Assembly: GCF_001544315.1 (NCBI RefSeq)
Contig: NZ_BCQG01000001.1
Coordinates: 1-64,000, forward strand
Reading direction: 5' to 3'
From: Geobacillus jurassicus NBRC 107829
GTDB taxonomy: Bacteria > Bacillota > Bacilli > Bacillales > Anoxybacillaceae
Length of the DNA: 64,000 nt
Below the pieces are notes generated by a model. That model did not search any database. It was given only the letters and a program-made list of their open reading frames with translations, and was not told the origin of the DNA. Of this stretch, positions 1-7,634 are shown piece by piece (position 1 is the first letter of the stretch; each line of letters begins with the position of its first letter). The translations under genes and the position numbers were made by a program.

Positions 1-8
1 TTCTTTCG

Positions 9-326
9 TTATGACACATGTTTGCCAACCAACTGAACAAGCGCCTCTTTCGGCTGATAGCCGATCGCTTTATCGACGAGTTCGCCGTTTTTGAACACGA
101 GCAGCGTCGGAATGCTCATGACCCCGAACTTCGATGCCGTTTCTTGGTTGTCGTCGACATTGACTTTGACAATTTTCACTTTGTCGCCCATTTCACGGTC
201 GAGCTCTTCCAACACTGGGGCGATCATGCGGCACGGTCCGCACCATGGCGCCCAGAAATCAACAAGCGTAACGCCCTCTTTCGTTTCCGCGGCGAACGTT
301 TGGTCAGTGGCGTTGACAATCGCCAT
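9..326 (-). CDS. trxA: Thioredoxin
   Basis: Thioredoxin, the cytosolic dithiol reductant for ribonucleotide reductase, methionine sulfoxide reductases and other disulfide substrates. The 105-residue protein carries the WCGPC redox motif near residue 30, the preceding FWAPW segment and the cis-proline motif SIPTLL, at normal family length. I start at the second of two close ATGs because GGAGGG lies 8 bases before it; the first ATG almost touches the Shine-Dalgarno. It lies downstream of etfA, separated by a strong terminator, as in B. subtilis. Confidence 0.97.
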   Translation of the reverse strand: MAIVNATDQTFAAETKEGVTLVDFWAPWCGPCRMIAPVLEELDREMGDKVKIVKVNVDDNQETASKFGVMSIPTLLVFKNGELVDKAIGYQPKEALVQLVGKHVS

Positions 327-363
327 GTCCATTCCCTCCCATATTCTAAAATGCTGCAAGCAA

Positions 364-372
364 AGTATACCA
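364..372 (-). promoter_or_regulatory. Probable trxA promoter (extended -10)
   Basis: On the minus strand a TATACT hexamer preceded by ATGG gives an extended -10 about 40 bases upstream of the trxA start. No good -35 lies 17 bases away, which would fit an activator-dependent or extended -10 promoter. This is inference from sequence only. Confidence 0.4.
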
Positions 373-442
373 TGGAATGCAAGTCGGCGCGAATGTTTTG
401 CTTCGTTTCTACTATTCGCTTTTGCCGCGAAATTTATCCATC

Positions 443-474
443 AAAAAACGGGCGGCGACGGCCGCCCGTTTTTC
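443..474 (-). terminator. Terminator of the lcfA-etfA operon
   Basis: A 9-bp perfect GC-rich stem (ACGGGCGGC paired with GCCGCCCGT) is followed on the minus strand by six T residues, immediately after the etfA stop. Confidence 0.9.
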
Positions 475-479
475 TGCCA

Positions 480-1457
480 TTATGAATGCACTTTCAGTTT
501 TTTGAACTCTTCCGTAAGGAGCGGAACGACTTCGAACAAATCGCCGACAATGCCGTAGTCCGCGACTTTGAAAATGTTCGCTTCCGGGTCTTTGTTAATG
601 GCGACGATGACTTTCGAGTTCGACATGCCAGCCAAGTGCTGAATGGCGCCCGAGATGCCGCAGGCGATGTAAAGATCAGGCGTGACGACTTTTCCGGTTT
701 GCCCGATTTGCAAGGAATAGTCGCAATAGCCGGCATCGCACGCCCCGCGCGAGGCGCCGACCGCGCCGCCCAACACTTCCGCGAGCTCTTTGAGCGGCTT
801 AAAGCCTTCGGCGCTTTTGACGCCGCGGCCGCCGGCGACGATCACTTTCGCTTCCGTCAAATCGACGCCTTCCGCCGTTTTGCGGACGACTTCTTTGACA
901 ATCGCGCGCAAGTCTTTAATCTCGACGGCGAGCGCTTCCACGCTGCCTGTGCGCGACTCGTCGCGCTCAAGAGGCGCGATGTTGTTCGGACGAACCGTCG
1001 CAAAAATGATGCCGCTTGTGACGATTTTCTTTTCAAATGCTTTGCCGGAGTAGATCGGACGCGTAAAGACGATGTTGCCGCCTGCCTCTTCGACCGCGAC
1101 GACGTCGGAAACGAGGCCGGCGTCGAGCTTGATGGCCAATTTCGGCGACAAGTCTTTGCCGAGCGCCGTATGGCCGAAGACGATGCCTTCCGGCTGTTCT
1201 TTGTCAATCACGGCTTTTAACGCCTGTGAATAGCCGTCTGATGTATAAAATTTCAAATTCGGATGTTCAATGACGACGACGCGGTCCGCACCGCGGTAAA
1301 TGAGTTCGTTGGCATGCGCCTGCACTTGGTCGCCGACGAGCACCGAGACGACTTCCCCGCCTTCGGCGATCGTTTTGGCCGCCGCGATTGCCTCAAAGGA
1401 AACGTTTCGCAGCGATCCGTCACGTACTTCCGCCAATGTCAAGACTTTGCGTGCCAT
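480..1457 (-). CDS. etfA: Electron transfer flavoprotein alpha subunit
   Basis: EtfA pairs with EtfB to accept electrons from acyl-CoA dehydrogenases in fatty-acid beta-oxidation. The 325-residue protein begins MARKVLTLAEVRDG and has the C-terminal FAD-binding domain with GRGVK, a YCDYSLQIGQTGKVV segment and CGISGAIQHLAGM. I chose the ATG preceded by AGGGGG; 14 extra upstream codons are open but do not look like the family N-terminus. It is the last gene of the lcfA-fadR-fadB-etfB-etfA operon. Confidence 0.96.
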   Translation of the reverse strand: MARKVLTLAEVRDGSLRNVSFEAIAAAKTIAEGGEVVSVLVGDQVQAHANELIYRGADRVVVIEHPNLKFYTSDGYSQALKAVIDKEQPEGIVFGHTALGKDLSPKLAIKLDAGLVSDVVAVEEAGGNIVFTRPIYSGKAFEKKIVTSGIIFATVRPNNIAPLERDESRTGSVEALAVEIKDLRAIVKEVVRKTAEGVDLTEAKVIVAGGRGVKSAEGFKPLKELAEVLGGAVGASRGACDAGYCDYSLQIGQTGKVVTPDLYIACGISGAIQHLAGMSNSKVIVAINKDPEANIFKVADYGIVGDLFEVVPLLTEEFKKLKVHS

Positions 1458-1523
1458 TCTTTCAGTCCCCCTATCCTTTGATTCCCCGTTGTTTTTCATC
1501 CGAACGCCGACAGCGGTTCCGGC

Positions 1524-2300
1524 TTATACCACTTTCGCTTCAGAACGGAGCAGCTGAACGAGTTCCTTCACTTGATCGGCGATCTCGCCTTGCAAAATTT
1601 TGCCCGCTTCGCGCTTCGGCGGCAAAAACACTTCAATCGTTTTCGTTTTTGCTTCGACATCGTCTTCGTCAAGGTCCAAGTCATCGAGCTCGAGCTCTTC
1701 AAGCGGCTTTTTCTTCGCCTTCATAATGCCCGGCAGCGACGGATAGCGCGGTTCGTTCAATCCTTGCTGGGCGGTGACAAGAAGCGGCAGGGACGTTTCG
1801 ATGATTTCCTCGTCCCCCTCGACGTCGCGCACGACCGTCACTTTGCCGCCATCGACAATATCAAGCTTCGTGATCGTCGTCACGTATGGAATGCCAAGCA
1901 ATTCCGCGACGCGCGGGCCGACTTGCCCAGAGCCGCCGTCAATGGCGACATTGCCGGCTAAAATCAAATCCGGGTTTTTGTCTTTCAAATACTCAGCGAG
2001 CACTTTCGCCGTCGTATATTGGTCTTGCTCTTCGACATCATCGTCGATGTTGATGAGCACCGCTTTATCGCAGCCCATGGCGAGTGCTGTGCGCAGCTCT
2101 TTTTCCGCCTCTTCGCTGCCGACGGTGATGACCGTCACTTCACCGCCATGTTTGTCGCGGACTTGAATGGCTTCTTCAATGGCGTATTCGTCGTACGGGT
2201 TGATGATGAATTCAGCGCCTTCCTCGTTAATCTTGCCATTGACGATGGAGATTTTTTCCTCAGTATCAAATGTGCGTTTCATTAATACAAAAATGTTCAC
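1524..2300 (-). CDS. etfB: Electron transfer flavoprotein beta subunit
   Basis: The beta subunit of ETF binds AMP and forms the electron-accepting heterodimer with EtfA. The 258-residue protein starts MNIFVLMKRTFDTEEKI, has the adenine-nucleotide-binding segment LILAGNVAIDGGSGQVGP and the recognition-loop segment NEPRYPSLPGIMKAKKK. GTG is the start, because GAGGAGGGG lies 6 bases before it; the open frame continues 17 codons further upstream without a better site. It lies between fadB and etfA on the same strand. Confidence 0.96.
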   Translation of the reverse strand: MNIFVLMKRTFDTEEKISIVNGKINEEGAEFIINPYDEYAIEEAIQVRDKHGGEVTVITVGSEEAEKELRTALAMGCDKAVLINIDDDVEEQDQYTTAKVLAEYLKDKNPDLILAGNVAIDGGSGQVGPRVAELLGIPYVTTITKLDIVDGGKVTVVRDVEGDEEIIETSLPLLVTAQQGLNEPRYPSLPGIMKAKKKPLEELELDDLDLDEDDVEAKTKTIEVFLPPKREAGKILQGEIADQVKELVQLLRSEAKVV

Positions 2301-2357
2301 GTCGTTCCCCTCCTCGAACAATTGTTGTAGTTGCCAACATTCAGACATCATTGATGA

Positions 2358-3131
2358 TTATTTTCCTTGAAAGACGGGCGGCCGTTTTTCCAAAAACGCC
2401 TGCACGCCTTCTTTTGCATCCTCGGATACAAACACGCGGCCAAACCATTCCGCTTCCTCACGCACGGCCTCGGCAAACGATTTTTCCTTCGCGGCGTTGA
2501 GCAGTTCAATCGTCGCGCGGACGGAAAGCGGACTTTTGGCGGCGATTTTTTGTGCCAGCTGTTTGGCCTCGTCAAGAAGCTTCTCTTCCGGCACCGCCTT
2601 GTTGGCAAGCCCCCATTCGACCGCTTCAAGTCCAGTGATCGGCTCGCTCGTCCACATCATTTCCGCTGCTTTGCCAAAACCGACATAACGCACGAGCCGC
2701 TGTGTGCCGGCAAATCCCGGAATGATGCCAAGCTGCAGCTCCGGCAGGCCGAGTTTTGCCGTTTCCGCCACAATGCGGATATGGCAGCTCATCGCCAACT
2801 CAAGCCCGCCGCCTAACGCGGCGCCGTGAATGGCGGCGATGACCGGTTTGGAGAACCGCTCGATCCGTTCCATCACCAGCTGGCCGTTGCGCGACAAGCT
2901 GGACGCCTCCTCGGCAGAAGCGACGGACGTGAACTCCTTAATGTCGGCGCCGGCCGAGAAAAACCGGCCTTCGCCATGCAGCAGCACGACGCGCACTTCC
3001 GGATCCGTCTCGAGCTCATCCAAAATGGTTGAAAGCTCTTTCAAAACAGCCGATGAAAGAGCGTTCGCCGGCGGCCGCGAAAACGTCACGACCGCGACGA
3101 ACTCCTCTTTCGCCAAACGAAAAAAGTCCAT
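2358..3131 (-). CDS. fadB: Enoyl-CoA hydratase (FadB type)
   Basis: A 257-residue crotonase-fold protein that hydrates trans-2-enoyl-CoA in beta-oxidation. The oxyanion-hole segment IHGAALGGGLELAMSCHIR and the second motif LGIIPGFAGTQRL, with the conserved Glu of GLPELQLGIIPG, are both present. The ATG start has AAAGGGGAGAGG upstream. Context between fadR and etfB matches B. subtilis fadB (ysiB), so the symbol follows the Bacillus name, not the E. coli multifunctional enzyme. Confidence 0.93.
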   Translation of the reverse strand: MDFFRLAKEEFVAVVTFSRPPANALSSAVLKELSTILDELETDPEVRVVLLHGEGRFFSAGADIKEFTSVASAEEASSLSRNGQLVMERIERFSKPVIAAIHGAALGGGLELAMSCHIRIVAETAKLGLPELQLGIIPGFAGTQRLVRYVGFGKAAEMMWTSEPITGLEAVEWGLANKAVPEEKLLDEAKQLAQKIAAKSPLSVRATIELLNAAKEKSFAEAVREEAEWFGRVFVSEDAKEGVQAFLEKRPPVFQGK

Positions 3132-3156
3132 GAAGCCTCTCCCCTTTCTGCCTTTC

Positions 3157-3744
3157 CTAACGTCCGGCGGCGCACCCTTTGACCAACAGTTCATACACCG
3201 GGTCGGCGAGGGCGGCCAAGTCATACTTTTGTTCGTTCATCACCCATGTCGTCACCGTTTCATCAAGGGTGCCAAAGATCATTTGCCGAGTGAGCCGGAC
3301 GTCCAAATCGCGGCGAAATTCCCCTTTTTCCATCCCCTCCATGATGATGCGGTCGATGAGCCGCAAATATCCTTTCAGCACCTCATTGATGCGATGGCGA
3401 AGCTCTTTGTTCGACTGGCGCAGCTCAAGCTGCGTCACGACCGCCATATGCGGATCGGCGGCGAGGGCGGAAAAATGAGTTTTCACCAATACATACAATT
3501 TCTTGAGAGGGCTTGAAATTCCTTCTGTCTCTTGTTCAATTTTCTCGATGAACGCCCCCATCTTTTCCTGAAAAAGCGAAATTAAAATATCCTCTTTGTT
3601 TTTAAAATAAAGGTAGATCGTGCCGTCGGCGACACCGGCCTGCTTGGCGATTTTCGACACTTGGGCTTGATGGTAGCCATGCTCGGCGATGACGACGACG
3701 GCAGCGTCAATGATTTGTTTAAACTTCGGCTTTTCCCTGCGCAA
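3157..3744 (-). CDS. fadR: TetR-family fatty-acid degradation repressor FadR
   Basis: A 195-residue TetR repressor closely resembling B. subtilis FadR (YsiA): N-terminal helix-turn-helix with SKIAKQAGVADGTIYLYFKN at about residues 33-52 and a C-terminal acyl-CoA-sensing domain with QMIFGTLDETVTTWVMN. In Bacillus, long-chain acyl-CoA releases it from DNA. I start at TTG, with AAAGGAGA 7 bases before it, giving the N-terminus expected from B. subtilis. Its own operator and promoter lie just upstream, the promoter inside the end of lcfA. Confidence 0.94.
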   Translation of the reverse strand: MRREKPKFKQIIDAAVVVIAEHGYHQAQVSKIAKQAGVADGTIYLYFKNKEDILISLFQEKMGAFIEKIEQETEGISSPLKKLYVLVKTHFSALAADPHMAVVTQLELRQSNKELRHRINEVLKGYLRLIDRIIMEGMEKGEFRRDLDVRLTRQMIFGTLDETVTTWVMNEQKYDLAALADPVYELLVKGCAAGR

Positions 3745-3779
3745 TATCGATTCTCCTTTTCTTCCTTTCCATCCGTCAA

Positions 3780-3799
3780 ATGAATGAAGCATCATTCAT
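3780..3799. promoter_or_regulatory. FadR operator
   Basis: The 20-bp near-palindrome ATGAATGAAGCATCATTCAT has perfect 8-bp arms and matches the Bacillus FadR box (ATGAATGA-N4-TCATTCAT). It sits about 6 bases downstream of a -10 hexamer, across the expected transcription start, which fits repression of fadR-fadB-etfB-etfA. Confidence 0.9.
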
Positions 3800-3803
3800 A
3801 TTT

Positions 3804-5504
3804 TCATTTTACAGGCAATTCTGCTGATTTGTCAAGCTTCTTTTTCTCCTCTTCGACCAGCACGCGGCGCAAAATTTTGCCAACCGCCGTCTTCGGCAAT
3901 TCACTGCGGAACTCGTAGATGCGCGGCACTTTGTAAGCAGCCAGGCGCTGGCGCATAAACGCGTCAAGCTCCTCTTCACTGCACGCCTCCCCCGGCTTTA
4001 ACACGACGAACGCTTTCACCGTCTCGCCGCGGTACGGATCCGGAACGCCGATCACGGCCGCTTCCTGCACTTTCGGATGCTCGTACAGCGCTTCTTCGAC
4101 TTCACGCGGGTAAATGTTGTAACCGCCGGCGATAATGACATCCTTTTTCCGGTCAACGATATAAAAATAGCCGCGCTCGTCCATATATCCGATGTCGCCA
4201 GTGTACAGCCATCCGTCCCGCAGCACTTGCTCCGTCTCTTCCGGGCGGTTCCAGTAGCCTTTCATCACTTGCGGCCCGCGCACCACGATCTCCCCGATCT
4301 CGCCGGGCTTTACTTCTTCTCCGGTCTCAAGCGAAACGATTTTCGCCTCCGTATCCGGCCACGGGACGCCGATGCTTCCTTTCACCCGCTCCCCATCCCA
4401 AAGAAAGTTGCTGTGGGTGACAGGGGACGCCTCGGTCAACCCATATCCTTCAATCAATTTTCCGCCCGTCGCCCGTTCAAACTGCTCCTGCACCTCAACC
4501 GGCAACGGAGCGGAGCCGCTGATGCAGACGTTGATCGACGACAAATCATATTTCGGCAAATCCGGATCATTCAACAAGGCGATATAGATCGTCGGCGCGC
4601 CTGGAAACATCGTCGGCCGGGTGCGCTCGATTGCTTTCAATGTTTGCTTGACATCAAAGCGCGGGAGCAGCACCATTTTGCTTGCCATCATCACGGACAA
4701 ATTCATCACCGTCGTCATTCCGTACACGTGGAAAAACGGAAGCACGCCGAGCACCGTTTCTTTTCCTTTTTCGCATTTATACACCCAATGGGCGCACATG
4801 AGTGTATTTGCAATCAAGTTGCGATGCGTCAACATGGCCGCTTTCGGATGCCCCGTCGTGCCGCCTGTATATTGCAGCAGCGCCACATCTTCCACTGGAT
4901 CGATGTCCACCCCGATCGGCGCCGTTTCCTTCCGGCTGACAATCGAGCGGAACAAATGAACGGTTTCGCTTTCCTCGATGCGGACGATCGGCATGTTTTG
5001 CTTCCGCTGGACAAGCGGATACAGCCATTTCTTCACCGTGGGCAAATAATCTTGCATTCTCGTGACAATCCAATGTTTGACCGGCGTTCTCCCTTTCAAT
5101 CTTTCCGCCTTCGGATACAAGATATCCATCGTCACGAGCACCGAGGCGCCGCTGTCGTTCAGCTGGTATTCAAGCTCATACTCGGTGTAAAGCGGGTTCG
5201 TCTGCACGACGATGCCGCCGGCCATGAGCGTACCGTAGTAGCTGATGACCGCCTGCGGGCAGTTCGGCAGCATAATCGCCACCCGATCCCCTTTTTTCAA
5301 TCCGATCGTCCGCAAATAATGTGCAAATGTCAATGCTTGCTCGTACAGCTGGCGAAACGTCATCGTCTTCCCGAGAAAGTCAATCGCCTCATGGTTTCCG
5401 AATTGTTCAGCCGTCTCCCGCAAATAATCAGAAAGCGTTTTCTCTGGATAGTCAAGCGTATGCGGAATCTCCGGCGGATAATGAGCCAACCATGGTTTTT
5501 CCAT
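3804..5504 (-). CDS. lcfA: Long-chain fatty-acid--CoA ligase
   Basis: Activates long-chain fatty acids to acyl-CoA with ATP, the entry step of beta-oxidation. The 566-residue ANL-superfamily protein has the P-loop YTGGTTGHPKAAMLTHRN, the adenylate motif YGLTEASPV, the YTGDIGYMDERGYFYIVDRKKD hinge region and the C-terminal Lys in KTAVGKILRR. ATG has AAGGGGGG upstream. It starts the fad operon, but an IS element now lies about 46 bases upstream of its start codon, and I find no FadR box there. Confidence 0.95.
   Translation of the reverse strand: MEKPWLAHYPPEIPHTLDYPEKTLSDYLRETAEQFGNHEAIDFLGKTMTFRQLYEQALTFAHYLRTIGLKKGDRVAIMLPNCPQAVISYYGTLMAGGIVVQTNPLYTEYELEYQLNDSGASVLVTMDILYPKAERLKGRTPVKHWIVTRMQDYLPTVKKWLYPLVQRKQNMPIVRIEESETVHLFRSIVSRKETAPIGVDIDPVEDVALLQYTGGTTGHPKAAMLTHRNLIANTLMCAHWVYKCEKGKETVLGVLPFFHVYGMTTVMNLSVMMASKMVLLPRFDVKQTLKAIERTRPTMFPGAPTIYIALLNDPDLPKYDLSSINVCISGSAPLPVEVQEQFERATGGKLIEGYGLTEASPVTHSNFLWDGERVKGSIGVPWPDTEAKIVSLETGEEVKPGEIGEIVVRGPQVMKGYWNRPEETEQVLRDGWLYTGDIGYMDERGYFYIVDRKKDVIIAGGYNIYPREVEEALYEHPKVQEAAVIGVPDPYRGETVKAFVVLKPGEACSEEELDAFMRQRLAAYKVPRIYEFRSELPKTAVGKILRRVLVEEEKKKLDKSAELPVK
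3806..3835 (-). promoter_or_regulatory. Internal sigma-A promoter for fadR-fadB-etfBA
   Basis: Minus strand TTGACA (3830-3835), an 18-base spacer and TAAAAT (3806-3811) form a strong vegetative promoter. It overlaps the last codons and stop of lcfA, and the FadR box begins just downstream. Confidence 0.8.
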
Positions 5505-5550
5505 TGAAATCCCCCCTTACTTCTATTTTATTTTATTTATTTTACTATTT

Positions 5551-5720
5551 TTGACACTCCACACGCCTAAAGGGCGTGGGATTCTTGGGTCGTTCGCGTC
5601 CTCATCCATTTCTGGTTCAGACAACGCCCAAGTTTAGGGGTGTGTCATCACCCCGTCCCATCGGGTTAAGATGTACCCCAATGGGCGGCGCACCTGTGAC
5701 CAGTGCGCTAGGTTAGGCGG
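5551..5720 (-). ncRNA. Probable omega (reRNA) guide RNA of the tnpB element
   Basis: Work on TnpB proteins, including Geobacillus ones, shows that the 3' end of tnpB plus the element's right end encodes the scaffold of a guide RNA whose guide is the flanking host DNA. This interval covers the tnpB 3' end and right-end hairpin. The predicted guide lies just outside, reading minus strand from 5550 to 5531. RNA boundaries are inferred, not seen. Confidence 0.5.
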
Positions 5721-6768
5721 CGAAGCCCGAAATCGCTTTGGCGATGTTGATCGCGCCATTCAGATCGGCATGAATCGTATATCCGCATTTTTGGCATTGG
5801 AAGTGGATGCCGTTCCGGTTTCCTTTATCTCGATAGCCACAACGACAAGTTTGACTGGTGTAGGTGGGATTCACCCGCTCGACCCGAATGCCCGCCATTT
5901 CCGCCTTATAGGCAATCATCGTTTGCAATTGATGGAACGCCCAAGAATGAAGGCTTCGTCCCGCTTCTTTGGCCGATGCTGTCCGTTTCCGAATCCCCGC
6001 CAAATCTTCCATCCGAATCACGCCAACACCGTTGGCAAGGGCAAAACGGACGATTTGACGGCTGATTTTATGGTTCATATCCTTCATCCAGCGGGACTCT
6101 TTACGGCCGATTTTGCGAATCATATGAAGCTTCTTGGCTTTGCCCAACGTTCGCCGCAAAGCCGCATATCGTCGGCGCACAAAGGCGCATTGGTTCCCTT
6201 TGAAAAACAACGATTTCGTCCCTACGCTGGCAACGGCGATATAGCGAAGCCCAACGTCAACCCCCATCACCTTTGTTTCGTGTCGCGGCTTGACTTCAAA
6301 TGTGATCGCGATCGCCAAGCACCATTTCTTTCGCTTTTTGTAGAGCTTAGCCGCCCCTTGTTTGGCGGTTCCATTGATCAGCCGATTCAGCCATGCTTCT
6401 TGATAGGGGCGCGTGACGACAGGCACGCCAATTCGTTTCTCCAGTGTGGGGAAGGAAACCGTGTAGAACTCTCCCTTTCGCTCGACGTTCCAATTTTGAC
6501 TGTTGAAGCAACACCATAATGTTTTAAACCTTTTTGCCTTCTGATGTTTCCTTTGAGACTTGACATCTCGAATCGTCTGATTCACGACGGCAGAAGGGAA
6601 CCGCTGCGACGAAAACTCTTTAAACAGTTTGCTCGTCGCTTGATTCAGCTTGGGATGATTCAACAGCCAATTCGCAAAGGCAGTATTCACTTCTGTCATC
6701 CGTTCATACATGTCTTGTTTGACTTTCGTTGGGTTGTGCAGTTCCAGCCTTAGTGTGATCGTGGGCAT
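5713..6768 (-). CDS. tnpB: RNA-guided endonuclease TnpB
   Basis: A 351-residue intact TnpB of the IS605/IS1341 group, the transposon-encoded RNA-guided nuclease ancestral to Cas12. It has an N-terminal helical and wedge region, RuvC-I Asp in GVDVGLRYIAV (about residue 180), RuvC-II Glu in IRMEDLAG, the zinc-ribbon region TSQTCRCGYRD...FQCQKCGY and the RuvC-III Asp in HADLNGAINIA. The first zinc knuckle reads C-x-C where C-x-x-C is usual. ATG follows AAGGGGGTGAATCC. All three catalytic acidic residues are present, so it may be active. Confidence 0.93.
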   Translation of the reverse strand: MPTITLRLELHNPTKVKQDMYERMTEVNTAFANWLLNHPKLNQATSKLFKEFSSQRFPSAVVNQTIRDVKSQRKHQKAKRFKTLWCCFNSQNWNVERKGEFYTVSFPTLEKRIGVPVVTRPYQEAWLNRLINGTAKQGAAKLYKKRKKWCLAIAITFEVKPRHETKVMGVDVGLRYIAVASVGTKSLFFKGNQCAFVRRRYAALRRTLGKAKKLHMIRKIGRKESRWMKDMNHKISRQIVRFALANGVGVIRMEDLAGIRKRTASAKEAGRSLHSWAFHQLQTMIAYKAEMAGIRVERVNPTYTSQTCRCGYRDKGNRNGIHFQCQKCGYTIHADLNGAINIAKAISGFAA

Positions 6769-6999
6769 GGATTCACCCCCTTTTCTTTTGAGATTCCACA
6801 TAGCGTTCAGTTGTTTTTGTTCTTCGATATTGTTGTTCCATATATCAATTATATCCGTTTAACGATTATACTGCGACACTTAAAAATAAAAATGGCTGCT
6901 CGAAGCAATCCGATTAAGGATTACCGAGCAACGCCGTCTTTCATCCCACGATTGAAACCGTGGGCTTTCAGACGTTTTTTTCTGTAATTTTTCATCAAG

Positions 7000-7033
7000 A
7001 AAAAAAGAACGCCGGGCTTGAACCCGAGCGTTA
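7000..7033 (-). terminator. Terminator of the zapA-mutS2-yshE operon
   Basis: On the minus strand AACGCTCGGG pairs with CCCGGCGTT across a six-base loop and is followed by CTTTTTTT. It overlaps the stop codon of the 54-residue gene and ends about 15 bases before the IS left end. Confidence 0.85.
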
Positions 7034-7195
7034 CCAAAACCAGTACACCAAACCAATAAAGAAAAAGCACGCGCAGATGACAAACAAGATTTTCGCCAGC
7101 ACATCGACCGACCGGTTGCGCACCGCCATATAGACGATGCCGCTGACCAAAAGCAGCCCGACCGCGATCAACAACCATTTCACTACTGCGTTCAT
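7031..7195 (-). CDS. Small two-helix membrane protein, function unknown
   Basis: A 54-residue protein that I do not recognise. It has two hydrophobic segments, VVKWLLIAVGLLLVSGIVYM and VLAKILFVICACFFFIGLVY, joined by a short polar loop RNRSVD. The ATG has AAGGGG 9 bases upstream. It directly follows the DUF350 gene and precedes the operon terminator, so it is the last gene of the mutS2 operon. A partner for the DUF350 protein is possible but is only inference. Confidence 0.7.
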   Translation of the reverse strand: MNAVVKWLLIAVGLLLVSGIVYMAVRNRSVDVLAKILFVICACFFFIGLVYWFW

Positions 7196-7208
7196 TCGTT
7201 GTTCCCCT

Positions 7209-7634
7209 TTACTGAATGCCTTCTCCGATGACAAACGACAAGCCGACGGAAATGGACAGAGAAATGAAGCCGACCGCCCGGTTGTCATTGGCAATTTCGT
7301 CATCAATATTAAACTTGGGCGTCAAAAATTCGTAAATAAAGTACGCGGCGAGAAGAAGCAAAAACCCGTACAGCCCCCAGCCGATCATCGACAGCAACGA
7401 TTCATGACGGGCAAGCGCGTAGCGGAAAATATTGGCGATGCCAAAAATTTTCCCGCCCGTCGCCATCGCCACCGCCACATTGCCTTTTTGAATTTCCTCC
7501 CAATTTTTGTATTTCGTCACCAACTCAAATACAGCTAAAAAGACAACGATGCACAACACGGCAACGCTGAAATTGGCCGCCGTTTTCACCATGTCGTGCT
7601 CCCAAAACGACGCCATTGCCATCGCCCCCATCAT
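7209..7634 (-). CDS. yshE: DUF350 family membrane protein YshE
   Basis: A 141-residue DUF350 protein with four predicted transmembrane segments ([70 protein letters not shown]). Function is unknown. Its start overlaps the mutS2 stop (ATGA junction), implying translational coupling; ATGs at codons 2 and 5 are also possible starts. The position between mutS2 and lcfA matches B. subtilis yshE. Confidence 0.85.
   Translation of the reverse strand: MMGAMAMASFWEHDMVKTAANFSVAVLCIVVFLAVFELVTKYKNWEEIQKGNVAVAMATGGKIFGIANIFRYALARHESLLSMIGWGLYGFLLLLAAYFIYEFLTPKFNIDDEIANDNRAVGFISLSISVGLSFVIGEGIQ

Larger units (their letters stand above)
5551..6983 (-). mobile_element. IS200/IS605-type element carrying tnpB only
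   Basis: The 1.43-kb element lies on the minus strand. At its left end TTAC (complement of 6984-6987) is followed by exactly 19 bases and then the hairpin CCCACG...CGTGGG (6945-6964), the geometry known for IS608. At its right end a CACGCC/GGCGTG hairpin (5561-5580) is followed by GGAGTGTCAA. There are no terminal inverted repeats or target duplication, as expected for this family. There is no tnpA, so movement would need a transposase in trans. Ends are inferred and could shift by a few bases. Confidence 0.8.

Noticed and set aside
5505-5550. A FadR box directly upstream of lcfA
   Set aside because: No ATGAATGA-like half-site is present in the 46 bases between the element and the start codon; the only box found is at 3780-3799.
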